NCBI GenBank assembly: GCA_014529385.2
Contig: CM043960.1
Span: 72,243,910 to 72,307,909, forward strand
Direction: 5' to 3'
DNA length: 64,000 nt
Source: Adiantum capillus-veneris
Lineage: Eukaryota; Streptophyta; Polypodiopsida; Polypodiales; Pteridaceae
Position 1 is the first letter of the stretch. Each line of letters starts with the position of its first letter. The notes below the pieces were generated by a model. That model saw nothing but the letters and a program-made list of their open reading frames with translations, was not told where the DNA came from and searched no databases. Positions 21,849 through 32,160 of this stretch are shown here, one piece after another. Made by a program: the position numbers and the translations under genes.

Positions 21849-23287
21849 GGTCGTGTATCGTTTTCTCTGGGTTGCTCTTTTTCTTTCTACTTTCATTCGC
21901 AGAAGTCTGTTCGGCTTGTTGTGTCATGGCCTCATCTGTGGGGTAGGTGAGACTGCCAGAGTGAATGGCAAAACCCCGCTTCGCTTGATTCATCAACTCC
22001 TGAATAGAAGCCGACTTCTGTTCCAAGCAGTGATCTCGGATCTCTGTAGGTAGACCCAAGGTGAACCGCTCAATCTGTTCTCTGAACGAGATCTTCTTGA
22101 TTGAAGAGGCGGGTAGAAAAGAGCTCCAGAATCTTTCACAGTAAGCATTGATTGTATCTTTCTTGGTCATCCGAAGATGGTTCCAAGCAGCTCGTATGTC
22201 TCGTTCATATTCTTGCGTCAACCAAGAAGAAATAAAAGCTTCTTAAATTTCAGCATTTAACTGGCGCAATCTTGTTTAAAAGAAGCGTGGACCACCAAGT
22301 GCGAGCATTTCCCTTAAAGTAAGAGGCCGCTCTCCGAATCTTGGAGTGCTCTGAATAGCATCCTCCCGCGAAGGCGATGTCAAACTACTGTATAAAAGAC
22401 AAAGGCTTCGAAGCATCTGAGTATCCTGAAAAAGTATCAAACTTGATCGAGTGGCCACCTTCCTTAAACTCTCGGACTTTCTTGCTTTTATTTTCGAGAA
22501 AGTCATACTGGTTGGCTTTGTAAAAATCCTTCTTGTTCGTATAAAACTTTCCGTCATCGGAATCTGAGCTGTGTGTAGACGAGTCCTCAGTAGAACTGTC
22601 AGTCTCTGGGCGAGATGTAGCCTTCTTTGCCTTTTTCTTGCCCTTTCCGAAGCTTTGTTTCTTGCTTCGCTTTTCACCTTTTTTGTCTTCTTCGCTCGAA
22701 TCCGAGGAGCTAGAAGAACTATGAGAAGAAGAAGAAGAAGAAGAACTGGGTACTCCTTCAAATCGAACACGCTTCTTCTGTTTCTTTGGCTTGTCAAAAG
22801 TCGACTGACGACCCAAACAACCTGGAAAGTCAGTGCTTTTCTTCTGCTTTTTGCCGTGTTTTTTGGCTTTCTTTTGCGCGTCAAAAAGCTGAGCAATCCG
22901 TGCATCAACCACGTTCTCCAGTTCCTTCTCCGTATATTTTCTTGGAGGCAGAAGGTTTCTTGAGAGTGGGTTTCGGGAGTGGTGTTGTGGTTCTCTGCCA
23001 CTCCATGTGTACCTCTTCCAAAGAGGTTTGGTTCATATATTTTGCCATCTTCGGGTCCTTGGCAAAATTGAGCATCATCTTTGTTGCGTCACCGATCAAC
23101 TTGCGACGCCCCTCGCCGCTCCGCCTAAGTAGGCCAAGGCGGGCCATACTCTCTGTCGGAATCTTCGTTGTGATCCTTGGCCGCATCTCCAGATGCAGAG
23201 GGAGTCAACTGATCATTGCCTGAAGCCATAGGTGCCGCGGGAAAAAAATTCGGGGATCGGATTTCCCGTAGAAGAGAAATTGGCCGT
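21849..23287 (-). pseudogene. Chromovirus C gag, right part
   Basis: Minus strand: lysine/serine-rich N-terminal region (22912-22385), SIKFDTFSGYSDASKPLSFIQ, then a frameshift, and the capsid part at 22221-21854 (MTQEYERDIRAAWNHLRMT, YCERFWSSFLPAS, FTLGLPTEIRDHCL). Highly similar to copy A gag but with its own indels. The reading continues at 14141 on the other side of element B. Confidence 0.87.
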
Positions 23288-23299
23288 GCTCTGATACCA
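23288..23299 (-). other. Chromovirus C primer-binding site (tRNA-Met)
   Basis: GCTCTGATACCA on the plus strand, one base before the LTR. Same arrangement as copy A. Confidence 0.92.
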
Positions 23300-23300
23300 C

Positions 23301-23827
23301 TCTAACAGACTTGGACACTCCCAAGAATCAACCGCGACAGCACCAAATAACCACTTCAAAACAATTCACAGATCACAATAGATTTGCACTGGCCCGGCGG
23401 AGTTCAAGATATTGGCCCCAAAGACTGGCATCCCTTTCTGTATTTCTTTTTATATTAATCAAATCAAAGTACAAGAGAGTGGCTAGGGTTCCACTCTCAG
23501 ACTTTGCGTCCAGATGCTCTGAGAAGTGAGACCCTCACCACTTATTTAAAGATACAAGGGATGCCCAAAAGCAGAGCCCCAAAAGCTTTTAAAATAAAAA
23601 GCATCAGTTCTCTCTCTCTTAGAGTGTCTTTTCTCTTTTTTTTATAAAAAAAGCAAAATTCGTGTCGTTCATCATTTCCAAAAAAAAAAAGAAGATTTTT
23701 TTTTAATAGCCTCCGCGATTTCCGAAAGTTAGGGTTTTTGGCAAAAATTAGGGTTTGCAGGAATTTTAGGATTTCTGGCAGAAATTAGGGTTTTTGCTGT
23801 CCGTAGCCACGTCATCACTTTGTGAGA
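23301..23827 (-). repeat. Chromovirus C 5' LTR
   Basis: About 527 bp. It begins TCTAACAGACTTGG (terminal TG mutated to TC) and runs to CTTTGTGAGA, where the other copies read TTTGTGACA, so both ends have decayed. Its CT and A runs differ from A and D. Immediately beyond it the plus-strand integrase of element E begins. Confidence 0.85.
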
Positions 23828-24893
23828 GTCGCACATGAAAGCTTTCGTTGAAAAGTATGTGTGGGAATGCGTGCAATGTCAGCTCAACAAAGTTGAACGT
23901 AAAAAACGCACTGGGTTATTGTTTCTATGAATTTTGTAGTTGGATTACCCCCGAACTAACCGTGGGCACGATGCCATTTGGGTCATTGTTGATCGATTCA
24001 CGAAAATGGTGCGATTTATCCCTATGCGTTCCACCGTAAAGAGCAGCGAGTTAGCTCAACTTTTTGTGGAAGACTTATACAAACTATATGGTTTGCCCGA
24101 TGAAATTGTTAGTGATCGTGATCCAAATTCACAAGCAATTTTTGGCAAACGATCTTCTAGAAATTGGAGACCCGTGTATGCATGTCGTCCTCAGATCATC
24201 TTGAAATTGATGGACAAATCGAACGCACAAATCAAACTATGGAGGACATGCTACGAGCGTATGTCTCTCGACGTCAATCTGATTGGGAATGCTATCTCCC
24301 AGAGATTGAGTTTTCTTATAACAGTACAAAGCACTTGGCTATTGGTTATAGCCCGTTTATGCTTATGTATGATTATGAGCCGAAACCACTTGTTGCCATT
24401 GGATTCAAGGGGATCAAGATGCGATCGGTAGCTGTTTTCTTACACGATATGCAAGAAATGCTTCAGATCGCGAAAGAGAGCATAAAGACGGCACAAGATC
24501 GTGCCATTTTTTACGCCAATGAGCATTGGCAATCCCGCAAACTTCAGGAGGGCATGTGGGTGTACCTTAGGGTACCGAAGGATTCTGAGACAATCCGAAT
24601 TGGCCATTGTTCGAGAGTGGTCCAATAAGTGGGGTTCTTATAAGTTGGACCTACCTCCGGGCATTTCCGAACTTAGAAGACACCGCTCGTTATATTCCGC
24701 TCGTTATATTCCACTTGAACCGGAATCGGTTCTTGATCAAAGGGTCTGTAAGTCTCGCGAGTCTTCGTACCCCGAATATTTGATCAAGTGGAAGTATTGT
24801 CCCAAGTCCCAAGCCACTTGGGAGTCAGCTAGATCGTTACGGAATCGTTTCCCCGGCTTTATAACCAATGATATTGTTGAGGACAACAATTAA
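23828..24893 (+). pseudogene. Chromovirus E integrase and chromodomain (5'-truncated, frameshifted)
   Basis: Opens inside the integrase zinc finger (SHMKAFVEKYVWECVQCQLNK). A short deletion after RTGLL leads to MNFVVGLP and RTNRGHDAIWVIVDRF (Asp region), then YGLPDEIVSDRDPN (Asp). Frameshifts lead to DGQIERTNQTMEDMLRAYV (Glu region), LPEIEFSYNSTKHLAIGYSPF, and the C-terminal chromodomain EYLIKWKYCPKSQATWES ending EDNN with TAA at 24891-24893. The protein differs clearly from A/B and represents a second chromovirus lineage. Everything upstream of the zinc finger is missing, apparently displaced when copy C inserted. Confidence 0.9.
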
Positions 24894-24908
24894 AAATAAG
24901 GGGGGAAG
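24894..24908 (+). other. Chromovirus E polypurine tract
   Basis: AAATAAGGGGGGAAG lies between the pol stop and the LTR start TGTTATGTCC. Confidence 0.85.
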
Positions 24909-24987
24909 TGTTATGTCCCCAGACATCAGGATGGGCGCGTGCAGTTATGTCCGGTCAGTGTGAACATGGCCCTTTAGTTATGAAATC

Positions 24988-24997
24988 CTATAAATAG
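24988..24997 (+). promoter_or_regulatory. TATA box in chromovirus E LTR
   Basis: CTATAAATAG about 80 bases into the LTR, followed by a CT/GA-mixed leader. Typical pol II core-promoter element of an LTR. Activity unknown. Confidence 0.6.
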
Positions 24998-25467
24998 AAC
25001 TCGAGCCTCATTTGTGAGACATCTTGTGTGATCACCACACTTGGACTCTAGGCCCTTGGCAGCTTTGCCCGCACACTTGTATTGGTGTGGGCTCGGTGGT
25101 ATGGGACACCAGCCCTTGTGGCAGAGGCTAGCCCGCTTGGCTGCAGGCTCCTAGGCTCGGGGGTGAGCCCGTATTGGCTCTATGGCTGGGAGTTGAGCGT
25201 GATGTCCGCTCACTACGTGCGTCTAGGTGTGAGTTTAGCTTGTGTCATGTCATGTGTGCCTATCCTTGTTCACAGATGGGTAGCGAGATAGAGGTTGGAT
25301 GAGGCATAGAAGCCCCGAGATAGACCTCGAGGAGAGGTTACTAGATGAGGATCGAGAGGATGTCTTAGAGCAGCTGGACAGATAGGTAGAGCATTGAAGA
25401 CCCAGCATTTGGAGGCGGTCCAGAATCAGCCTTGCGGGGGCCTGCTCATCAGTCCTCAGATTCTTTG

Positions 25468-25585
25468 GTGATCTAGTCGCTTGTGCCTCTTATAGCGGGC
25501 ACTATTGGGGGTGAGCAGGCGAGTGAGTGATCTAGTCGCAGGTGCCTCTTATAGCGGGCACTATTGGGGGTGAGCAGGTGAGTGA
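25468..25585 (+). repeat. 59-bp tandem duplication
   Basis: Units 25468-25526 and 25527-25585 (starting GTGATCTAGTCGC, ending GTGAGCAGG(C/T)GA) differ at only three or so positions. It lies inside the E LTR. Confidence 0.88.
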
Positions 25586-26010
25586 CTATTCAGCAGGGTC
25601 TGCATCAGCCTTTGTGCTGCCCCGGTGGTTTGGCCACTGGTTGATTTGTGGAGCTCCTTCAGTGGATGTATTCTTTTGATGGTGTATCGCTTGGTTGCTG
25701 AAGATGCTCAGAGTAGATGTATCTGGTGTTCATCCTTCAGCCCTATCTTCTTTTATATTCAAACCTTGGATTGATATCAATGTTTTCCCCCTCCGCTTAT
25801 GTTTATTTTGAGGGGTTTTTCACTTTTAGTTGCAACTTGCATATTGTAACAGGGCTCTCGCCTTTATTTTGTAACTGGCATTTTGTTTTTAATGTAATAC
25901 GAAGGGCACAAGGCCACTTTTTTTTTTTTGGGGGGGGGGGGGGGGGAGGGAGAGGGGGAGAGGCAGAGAGAGACAGAGGAGTGAGAGAGATTGTGTGACC
26001 ATATGTAACA

Positions 26011-26500
26011 GGTGTTTGAAGCAAAATCAGGTAGGAGCATGCTGACGGTGGTCGCAGGATTTATTGCAGTCTTCCTTCTTGTGTACTTCTTGGTGAAGTA
26101 GGAATGATTTTGAGGAGGATACAGACAAAGCTTCTTCGACACCAAAGAGTTTCGAGCAATTTTATTGTACTACATGTGCAAGTTCTTTCACTGCTGAAGC
26201 GTGCTACCTTGTGTCTTATCGCTCTTATGCTGTCTGTTAGTAAGCATCCTGTAGTGTGAGCCTAACTTTGGGCTTTATCCATGTGAAAGCTATTGCTTCG
26301 TTGTAATTAATTCGCTGTTAGTTGCTGAATTGTTGTTTGGCAGATGATTGGGTTTTGTATGTAAATAAGAAAAGCTTCAAGGAGGGTAGCCTTCGTGCAA
26401 AAATCTGATGATTTACATGGACATTGTCGTAGCTATTCATTTAATTGTTCAGTCTATTTATTAAAATAATAATGCGAAAGGTAGTTCATGTTCCAAAAAG
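26011..26500. other. Unassigned; no gene seen
   Basis: Mixed-composition sequence with short ORFs only. No similarity recognised and no terminal repeats. Confidence 0.4.
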
Positions 26501-26507
26501 GTAGTGG

Positions 26508-26615
26508 CATCTTCCACACGTCAATTGCCCCAATTCGTGGGCTAATAATCCTTGAAAAATTCATTACTTTAAGAAGAGTGAGCCAATCAAGAATCTGCAT
26601 TCATAGGATTTTTTT
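26508..26615. repeat. Inverted repeat arm, left (partner 28560-28675)
   Basis: About 105 bases around CACACGTCAATTGCCCC to ATTCATAGGATTTTTTTCC recur inverted at 28560-28675 with roughly 88% identity by eye. The 2-kb space between arms holds copia RT fragments. It may be the arms of an inverted duplication. Confidence 0.8.
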
Positions 26616-27060
26616 CCATATGCAGCTACTCTACATGATTACAATGACACCAAAACTTATTTGCTTGCTGTATCTCCTGATTTAACCTCTTTGAAGGCCA
26701 ACTCTGACCTACGGGACTACAGGAAATATGTTGCATGCTCTATGTGGAGTTGACATATTGACTGTGCGCTTCAGGATTGTGGAAATGATGGTGGCACTTG
26801 AGAGTCCATGGAGTGTATGGGGGGGGAGGTATGTATGGAGTGGTTTGGGCTGAAAATGTGGGGGTAGCAAGCTTGAATGTGAACGAGTGCTCAACAATTA
26901 AGTTGCGTGTGCTTGATGTTGCAAGGGTAGTGTGTGTGAATGGACTCTTTCCTATCGTTCCAATGCCCCTTGTCTCACAATGAAGAAAATGGGACTGCCT
27001 GGGCGAGAACATCGCTTCGTAACTTTATGCAACATGTGGTGTAATGCCTAAAGCATGAGC
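26616..27060. other. Unassigned; no gene seen
   Basis: No ORF with recognisable product. Ends in a (GA)n run at 27071-27092. Confidence 0.4.
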
Positions 27061-27139
27061 TTCTGGATTTGAGAGAGAGAGAGAGAGAGAGAGGCGGTTG
27101 TAGGAACCACAAAGATGAAGTAGATGGAGTAGCTCAAGA

Positions 27140-27619
27140 GCACATAGTTGCATGAGGAAGTGTCTATGGTGTAGCTTTGTGGCCTTGTTCAAAAAGAGCA
27201 AGAAAACAAAGGTGTTGGTTTAAAAAAGCCTTGTCTGATTTGAATCATGTTCCATGTGCTTGGTACAAGAAGACACTTGCTTATTTGGATGTACATGGCT
27301 TTCAAGAGGGTTAAATTGAGAGCACTTTGCAAGTCAAGTGTGTGAACGATGTATTTTGGTCATTGTGCTCTATATTGATGGCATGTTGCTCATTGGACCA
27401 AGTAAGAGAGACAGTATTGATTTTGATTCCGATTTGAATGCTTATTTTGAAGTATCAAATTTGGGGATTTGCATCATTATTTGAGCATACATTGTAATCA
27501 ACTTGATGGAGGTTAGAATGAGGTGGATTGCCCTGACAACTATTCTAGAGTTAAGACTCAAAGTATTGAATGAGTTCACCCTCAAATGACCTAGGTGAGG
27601 ACTTTTGACTTCAAATTTT
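27140..27619 (+). pseudogene. Ty1/copia reverse-transcriptase fragment, copy 1
   Basis: Fragments in shifting frames read VQKEQENKGVG, LSDLNHVPCAWYKKT (from the LYGLKQAPRAWY motif), LDVHGFQEG, and LYIDGMLLIGPSKRDSID. This last stretch is the copia LYVDDMLL palm motif with its second Asp changed to Gly. Stops and frameshifts throughout. Similar pieces are at 27620-28005 and 28800-29010. Confidence 0.72.
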
Positions 27620-28005
27620 TAAGCCTTGTTTGATTTGAATCATGTTACATGTGCTTGGTACAAGAAGACTCCTACTTATTTGGATGCACATGGCTTTCAA
27701 GAAGGTTAAATTGAGAGCACTTTGCAAGTCAAATGTGAATGATGTATTTTGGTCATTGTGCTCTATATTGATGGCATGTTGCTCATTGGACCAAGTAAGA
27801 GAGACTATTGATTTTGAATCTGATTTGAATGCTTCTTTTAAAGTATCAAATTTGGGGATTTGCATTATTATTTGGGCATACATTGTTGGGGGGGGGGGGG
27901 GGGGTTGTGTCGGTGGTGGATTGCTTTGACAACTATTCTAGAGTTAAGACTCAAAGTATTGAATGAGTTCACCCTCAAATGACTAGACTAGGTGAGGACT
28001 TCCGA
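27620..28005 (+). pseudogene. Ty1/copia RT fragment, copy 2 (tandem duplicate)
   Basis: Repeats 27226-27619 in tandem, including the palm-motif region, SDLNASFKVSNLG, and the downstream tail up to GAGTTCACCCTCAAATGAC. It carries a G17 tract at 27888-27904 that is absent from copy 1, and lacks part of the tail. Confidence 0.75.
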
Positions 28006-28460
28006 CTTCAAATGACACATTTAGAATTTAGTTGACTTGACATCAGAACAAACAAACAAAAAGGAATAGAATTGATTGAGAGACTTCAAATTAAAGACAT
28101 GGAATTTGACAATTGGAAATATATTTAGATTCAATATTAGGTTGAAATATCAAGATGCCGGTAAGATTAAATTAAAAGTATAATATGCTGATCACAAAAC
28201 TCTACAAGATACAAGATCAAGAATATGAGAGGTCATTAATTACAAGATACAAGATCAAGAATACGAGAGGCAATTAATGACTGATAACCAACGATACCAA
28301 ATAGGATTCATGGGACCTATTTATTGAGATGTCGAAATTGGACCTTGAGTGTAGGGTAACAAGTGGTAATTTGGTCAAGTAATTCGAATTCTTTCAGGTA
28401 AATATTCAAAGATAACATGTCGTCCAAGGCATCTTTGAGGATTGGTTTCCACCTTCTACA
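28005..28460. repeat. Diverged direct repeat, copy 1 (partner 29590-30055)
   Basis: About 450 bases sharing an ordered series of blocks with 29590-30055: CTTCAAATGACTTGACATCA-like start, ACAAGATACAAGATCAAGAATA, a GGACCTATTTATTGAG/GGACATATTTATAGGA block, GTAGGGTAAC, and the end AAGGCATCT(T/C)T(G/A)AGGATTGGTT. Could be a short non-autonomous element or decayed LTR pair around 28460-29590. I cannot decide. Confidence 0.7.
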
Positions 28461-28559
28461 TCCTCTTTTGTTTTCTTCAATTTTGTCATGTACAAAATTT
28501 GTTCACATATCACCTTTTCATCTACGCTTTGATTTGTATGGAGTCTTCTTTACTTCTAT

Positions 28560-28675
28560 GAATGTGGAAAAAAATCATATGAATGCAGATTCTTGATTGG
28601 CCCACTCTTCTTAAAGTAACGAATTTTTCAAAGGTTATTAGCCCACTAATTGGGACAATTGACGTGTGGTGTAAA
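28560..28675. repeat. Inverted repeat arm, right
   Basis: Reverse complement of 26508-26615. Immediately followed by GTGTAAAGCTTGAAGCATGAGC, which also follows the tract before copy 1 of the RT fragment (27040-27062), so the duplication is larger than the inverted arms. Confidence 0.8.
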
Positions 28676-28707
28676 GCTTGAAGCATGAGCTTTTTGATTT
28701 TTCTTAT

Positions 28708-28710
<3 letters not shown>

Positions 28711-28742
<32 letters not shown>
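28711..28742. repeat. (GA)n microsatellite
   Basis: About 16 GA units inside the repeated segment that also exists at 27071-27092 with fewer units. Confidence 0.95.
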
Positions 28743-28744
<2 letters not shown>

Positions 28745-29010
28745 CAGTTGTAGGAATGCCACAAAGATGAAGTAGATGGAGGAGAAGCTCAAGAGCACAT
28801 GGTTGCATGAGGAAGTGTCTATGGTGTAGCTTTGTGGCTTTGTTCAAAAAGAGCAAGAAAAAAAAGGTGTCGGCTTAAGAAAGCTTTGTCTTATTTGAAT
28901 CATGTTCCATGTGCTTGGTACAAGAAGACTTATGCTTATCTGGATGCACATGGGTTTCAAGAAGGTTAAATTGAGAGCACTTTGCAAGTCAAGTGTATGA
29001 ATCAAGGCTA
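28743..29010 (+). pseudogene. Ty1/copia RT fragment, copy 3
   Basis: Best preserved reading of the family: FVQKEQEKKVCRLKKAL, SGLNQVPCAWYKKTYAYLD and AHGFQEG before a stop. This is the KKVCRLKKALYGLKQAPRAWY region of copia RT, directly repeated from 27093-27340. It ends near 29010, after which the sequence is unrelated. Confidence 0.78.
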
Positions 29011-29334
29011 GGAAAATACATTTTTTCTAACCGAAGTAAATAAGAGCAAACTTGAAATTCTCCCGGTTTTTAGGTCAAAATTTGAAGCCTTAGCAAGAGA
29101 ATCAAATTGTGATGAACTATATTGAGGCTACGCCAGACTCCCATGTTTTGATGTTTGTCTTACCCATGAAGGAAGATTGTGATATATACCCTCTCTCCCC
29201 ACAATTGTAACATAATACATTATCACCTCTATTCCTTTTAGGCCGCTCTCCTCAAGGTCCCATCACTTGTTGTTCATGTTTCCTATTTTTTTGTCTCAAT
29301 ATTTGGATGTCATGATGAAGGTCTTTTGGTCCTG

Positions 29335-29578
29335 TGTTGCTCACTCTTGGGGCTTCCAAATGGATATCCCTTTCCACATGCATATCCAAAGGCAAACGTT
29401 CGACCACATTATTCATTGGTACATAAGCATCCCTTGGATGTGCATTTCTTTCTTTCCTCTATTGTTCACTCTTGGAGCTTTCGAATGGATGTCCCTTTCC
29501 ACATGCATATCCAAAGGCAAATATTTAACCACATTATTTATTGATACACAAGCATCCCTTTGATGTACATTTATTTGT
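29335..29578. repeat. Tandem duplication, unit about 120 bp
   Basis: Two units, both containing GTTCACTCTTGG-like starts, CCCTTTCCACATGCATATCC, CCACATTATT and CAAGCATCCCTT, at about 29335-29455 and 29456-29578, roughly 85% identical. No function recognised. Confidence 0.8.
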
Positions 29579-29589
29579 CGTTCCCTAGA

Positions 29590-30055
29590 TGATAGATTTA
29601 GACTTCAAATGACTTGACATCAATTGCAGATGAGATGAACAAAAGGAACCATACTAAATTGAAAGACTTTAGATTAGAGACAAGGAATGAGACAAATGGA
29701 AATTAATTCAAATTTAAAGTCGTGTTTAGATACAAGGGTTCAAATATCAGGATTTGTAAAGATTATTATGAAAGTACAATTGGTACAAAGACCAACATTG
29801 AATATTCTTAGGCTCACTAAACTCTTCAAGATACAAGATCAAGAATACAAGAGTAGAAACTAGCGATCAACAACCAACGACCCCAAAATAGGATTAGTAG
29901 GACATATTTATAGGACTCTAATGGATTGGAAAAGTCACACACTGTAGGGTAACTGGTGGTAACTTTGACAGGTAACTATAATGTTTTCCAGGTAAATACT
30001 TAGAAATAACCTGTCATCCAAGGCATCTCTAAGGATTGGTTCCCACCTTCTACAA
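29590..30055. repeat. Diverged direct repeat, copy 2
   Basis: Partner of 28005-28460. Directly after it copia RNase H coding sequence begins (30057), as if the repeat interrupts the copia fragment between palm and RNase H. Confidence 0.7.
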
Positions 30056-30056
30056 A

Positions 30057-30660
30057 GGTATTGCTTTGTGTGAGGCAAAGTGTATTGAGACAATGTTGTG
30101 TAGATTCAATCTTGAACATTGCAAGCCTATTGCTACTCTTATGGAGTTAGATTTGAAGCTTAGTCTTCATGATATTGAAGAATATTGTCACCTCTATCAA
30201 GTGGCTGTAGGTTGCCTAATTTGTGTACGGATTTTGAGGCCATATGTTCCGTATGTAATCTCACAAGTAAGCAAATTTATGTGCAGACCTTGGAAGGTAG
30301 TTAGGAAAACATTTCGCTACTCAAGTGGTGCTATACAAGGCTTGGGTTAATTTATCCCAAGGGAAGATAATTTTTGCCAAGTTTATATGATTTTTCAGAC
30401 TCGGATTGGGTTGGTTTCTATGACACTAGTATCCACTGCTGGTTTTTGCTTCATGCTCAATAGCTCATACATATCTTGGTTGAGCAAGAAGAAATCTATA
30501 GCGGCCACTTCTAGTTCTGAGGATGAGTACACAGTAGATTTCACACTTACTGTTGTGTGCTCTTGGCACATATGCCTCTTGACCGACGGATGGTATGCCA
30601 CCATAATTTTCATTAATATCAGAGTGCTTTGATACTTGTGAGGGTCTAGTATTCCATGCT
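30057..30660 (+). pseudogene. Ty1/copia RT connection and RNase H fragment
   Basis: Reads FNLEHCKPIATLMELDLKLS, YQVAVGCLICVRILRPYVPY, VISQVSKFMCRPWKVVRKTF, then STAGFCFMLNSSYISWLSKK and SIAATSSSEDEY. These are the NCKPVSTPM, YRQAVGSLIY, TRPDI, SQVSRFM, KSTSGFCFxLGSxxISW and SSxEAEY landmarks of copia RNase H. Many substitutions plus stops mark it as old. It plausibly continues the RT pieces at 28743-29010, broken up by insertions. Confidence 0.85.
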
Positions 30661-30915
30661 TGTACAAAGTATATCGAGGTGTATTATCATTAAATGAAGG
30701 GAAAGCTCTCTATAGAAGAAATCAAGTTGGGTTATGTGCCTATGCATGACAATCTTTCGCTAGGGTTTAGCACTTCCCTATACACGAGTGCCTTTTTTTT
30801 GCCGCATCACTCCTAAGGGATTTGTTACCATACTATGGTAGTGATGTATGTAAACACAACAAGGAATTTTGGGACACTTTTTTCGTTCGTTAGAATAATT
30901 TTCCAACTTTTGGCT

Positions 30916-31190
30916 TGTGTATGTGTCCATCATTCTGGGGCAAGGCTTATCTTTGCATTTGCACACTTAATAATACTACTTCCTACCATTCAAAAGTGCA
31001 TTCTTTATGCTTTGCTTGTATATTTGTCCATCATTTTAGGGCAAGGCTTATCTTTGTATTTGCATACTTAATAACACTACTTTATTTTTTCCCATGTGGC
31101 TATATATTCGTCCATCATTCTAGGGCAATGCTTTATATTTGCACGCTTGATAAAACTACTTCCCACCATTCAAAAGTGCACTCTTTATGT
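30916..31190. repeat. Three-unit diverged tandem repeat (about 85-105 bp)
   Basis: Each unit holds GTCCATCATTCTGGGGCAAGGC, TTTGCATTTGCACACTTAATAA and (units 1 and 3) CCACCATTCAAAAGTGCA. Starts at about 30932, 31025 and 31108. No ORF significance. Confidence 0.82.
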
Positions 31191-31450
31191 TTGATTGATG
31201 TAAATTTCAACGATTATGAAATTCCAATCACAATTGCTAAGAATGATAGTTATACAACAAGTGGAAGTAAAACTCTCATTGAAATCAATGCCTTTTTCTT
31301 CAGCATACCCTTTTGCCCCAAGTCTAGTCTTATAGCAATTAACACTACCATAAGGCCTATGTTTTAAATTGAAACCCACTCAGTACCATGAAGTTTTTCC
31401 AATAGGCAAGTCACACAAAGACCATATGCCACTCTTCACAATATCATCAT
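31185..31450 (-). pseudogene. Ty1/copia RT N-terminal fragment, minus strand
   Basis: Minus strand: IWSLCDLPIGKTSWY, then VGFNLKHRPYGSVNCYKTRL, GAKGYAEEKGIDFNESF. These equal the TWELVDLPxGKKPI, KWVFKxKxxxDGSVxRYKARLVAKGYxQxxGIDFxETF start of copia RT. Opposite in strand to the other copia pieces, so it is either a different element or an inverted segment. Confidence 0.85.
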
Positions 31451-32160
31451 ACTCAATTGCATTGTAGCTAACTTGTTAATTTTGTGTCTCATCAACAAAT
31501 GGCGAAGGTTCTTCCTCATCATACATACTAGACACAGTCAAGACATGATAAATTCATGCTTAAGAGGCATTCTTAGAACCTAGATGAGTCCAATTTATGT
31601 CATCAAGGTCTTTACTAGCCACTATGGCATGCTTGATAATTCCATAGGCATGCCTATTAAGCAGACATATAATTTTTAGAAAATGTATTGTATGTACAAA
31701 ATTTTTGTGACTCTCAAAAGTTGTATGGGATTAGACACTCATCAATAGAAAGAAAACAAAGCCAAAGGTAAGACCTTCCCTATAAAAATCCCTATCGCTT
31801 GAATATACCACTACTCATGAGGTTATTGGTAAACCTAAACCCAAGGTCTGGGAGTAAACCAAAAACTCCAAATTATGGTAGCCCATTACAAGCACCAAGT
31901 TATGAGACAACCTAAAACCCTTCGTTGCCAGAAATGGTTTAGAGTAACATCTATGTATCATGAGAGCCGTTAGTCTAGTTGAGCGGTGAGTCTAGTTGAG
32001 TGGTTAGTCTAGTTGAGCGGTGATCATTATGCTAAGTTTGGATGAAGGGAGTTCTTGTTGGGGTTAGCCCAACTTGGATGGCCACCAAGTGTGAACAAGA
32101 TGTAAGCCTTTAAAAGGCTCAAAAAGCTAAATGAAAAACTCTCCTTTGTGTGCCTTTTTA
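31451..32160. other. Unassigned; short tandem repeat at 31970-32025
   Basis: No recognisable gene. At 31970-32025 a 17-18-bp unit (GTCTAGTTGAGCGGTGA) is repeated three times. The remainder is AT-rich sequence without structure I can name. Confidence 0.45.

Larger units (their letters stand above)
24909..26010 (+). repeat. Chromovirus E 3' LTR (right end uncertain)
   Basis: Starts TGTTATGTCCCCAGACATC. A TATA box CTATAAATAG is at 24988-24997. Two matching ends are possible because TGTAACA (complement of the TGTTA start) occurs at 25845-25851 and 26004-26010. I chose the longer one. The LTR contains a 59-bp tandem duplication (25468-25585) and a T12-G17 run (25918-25946). No second LTR of E is in the window, so the end could not be confirmed. 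Confidence 0.65.

Noticed and set aside
30916-31190. CRISPR-like direct repeats
   Set aside because: Only three diverged units with no uniform spacer. The genome is clearly plant.
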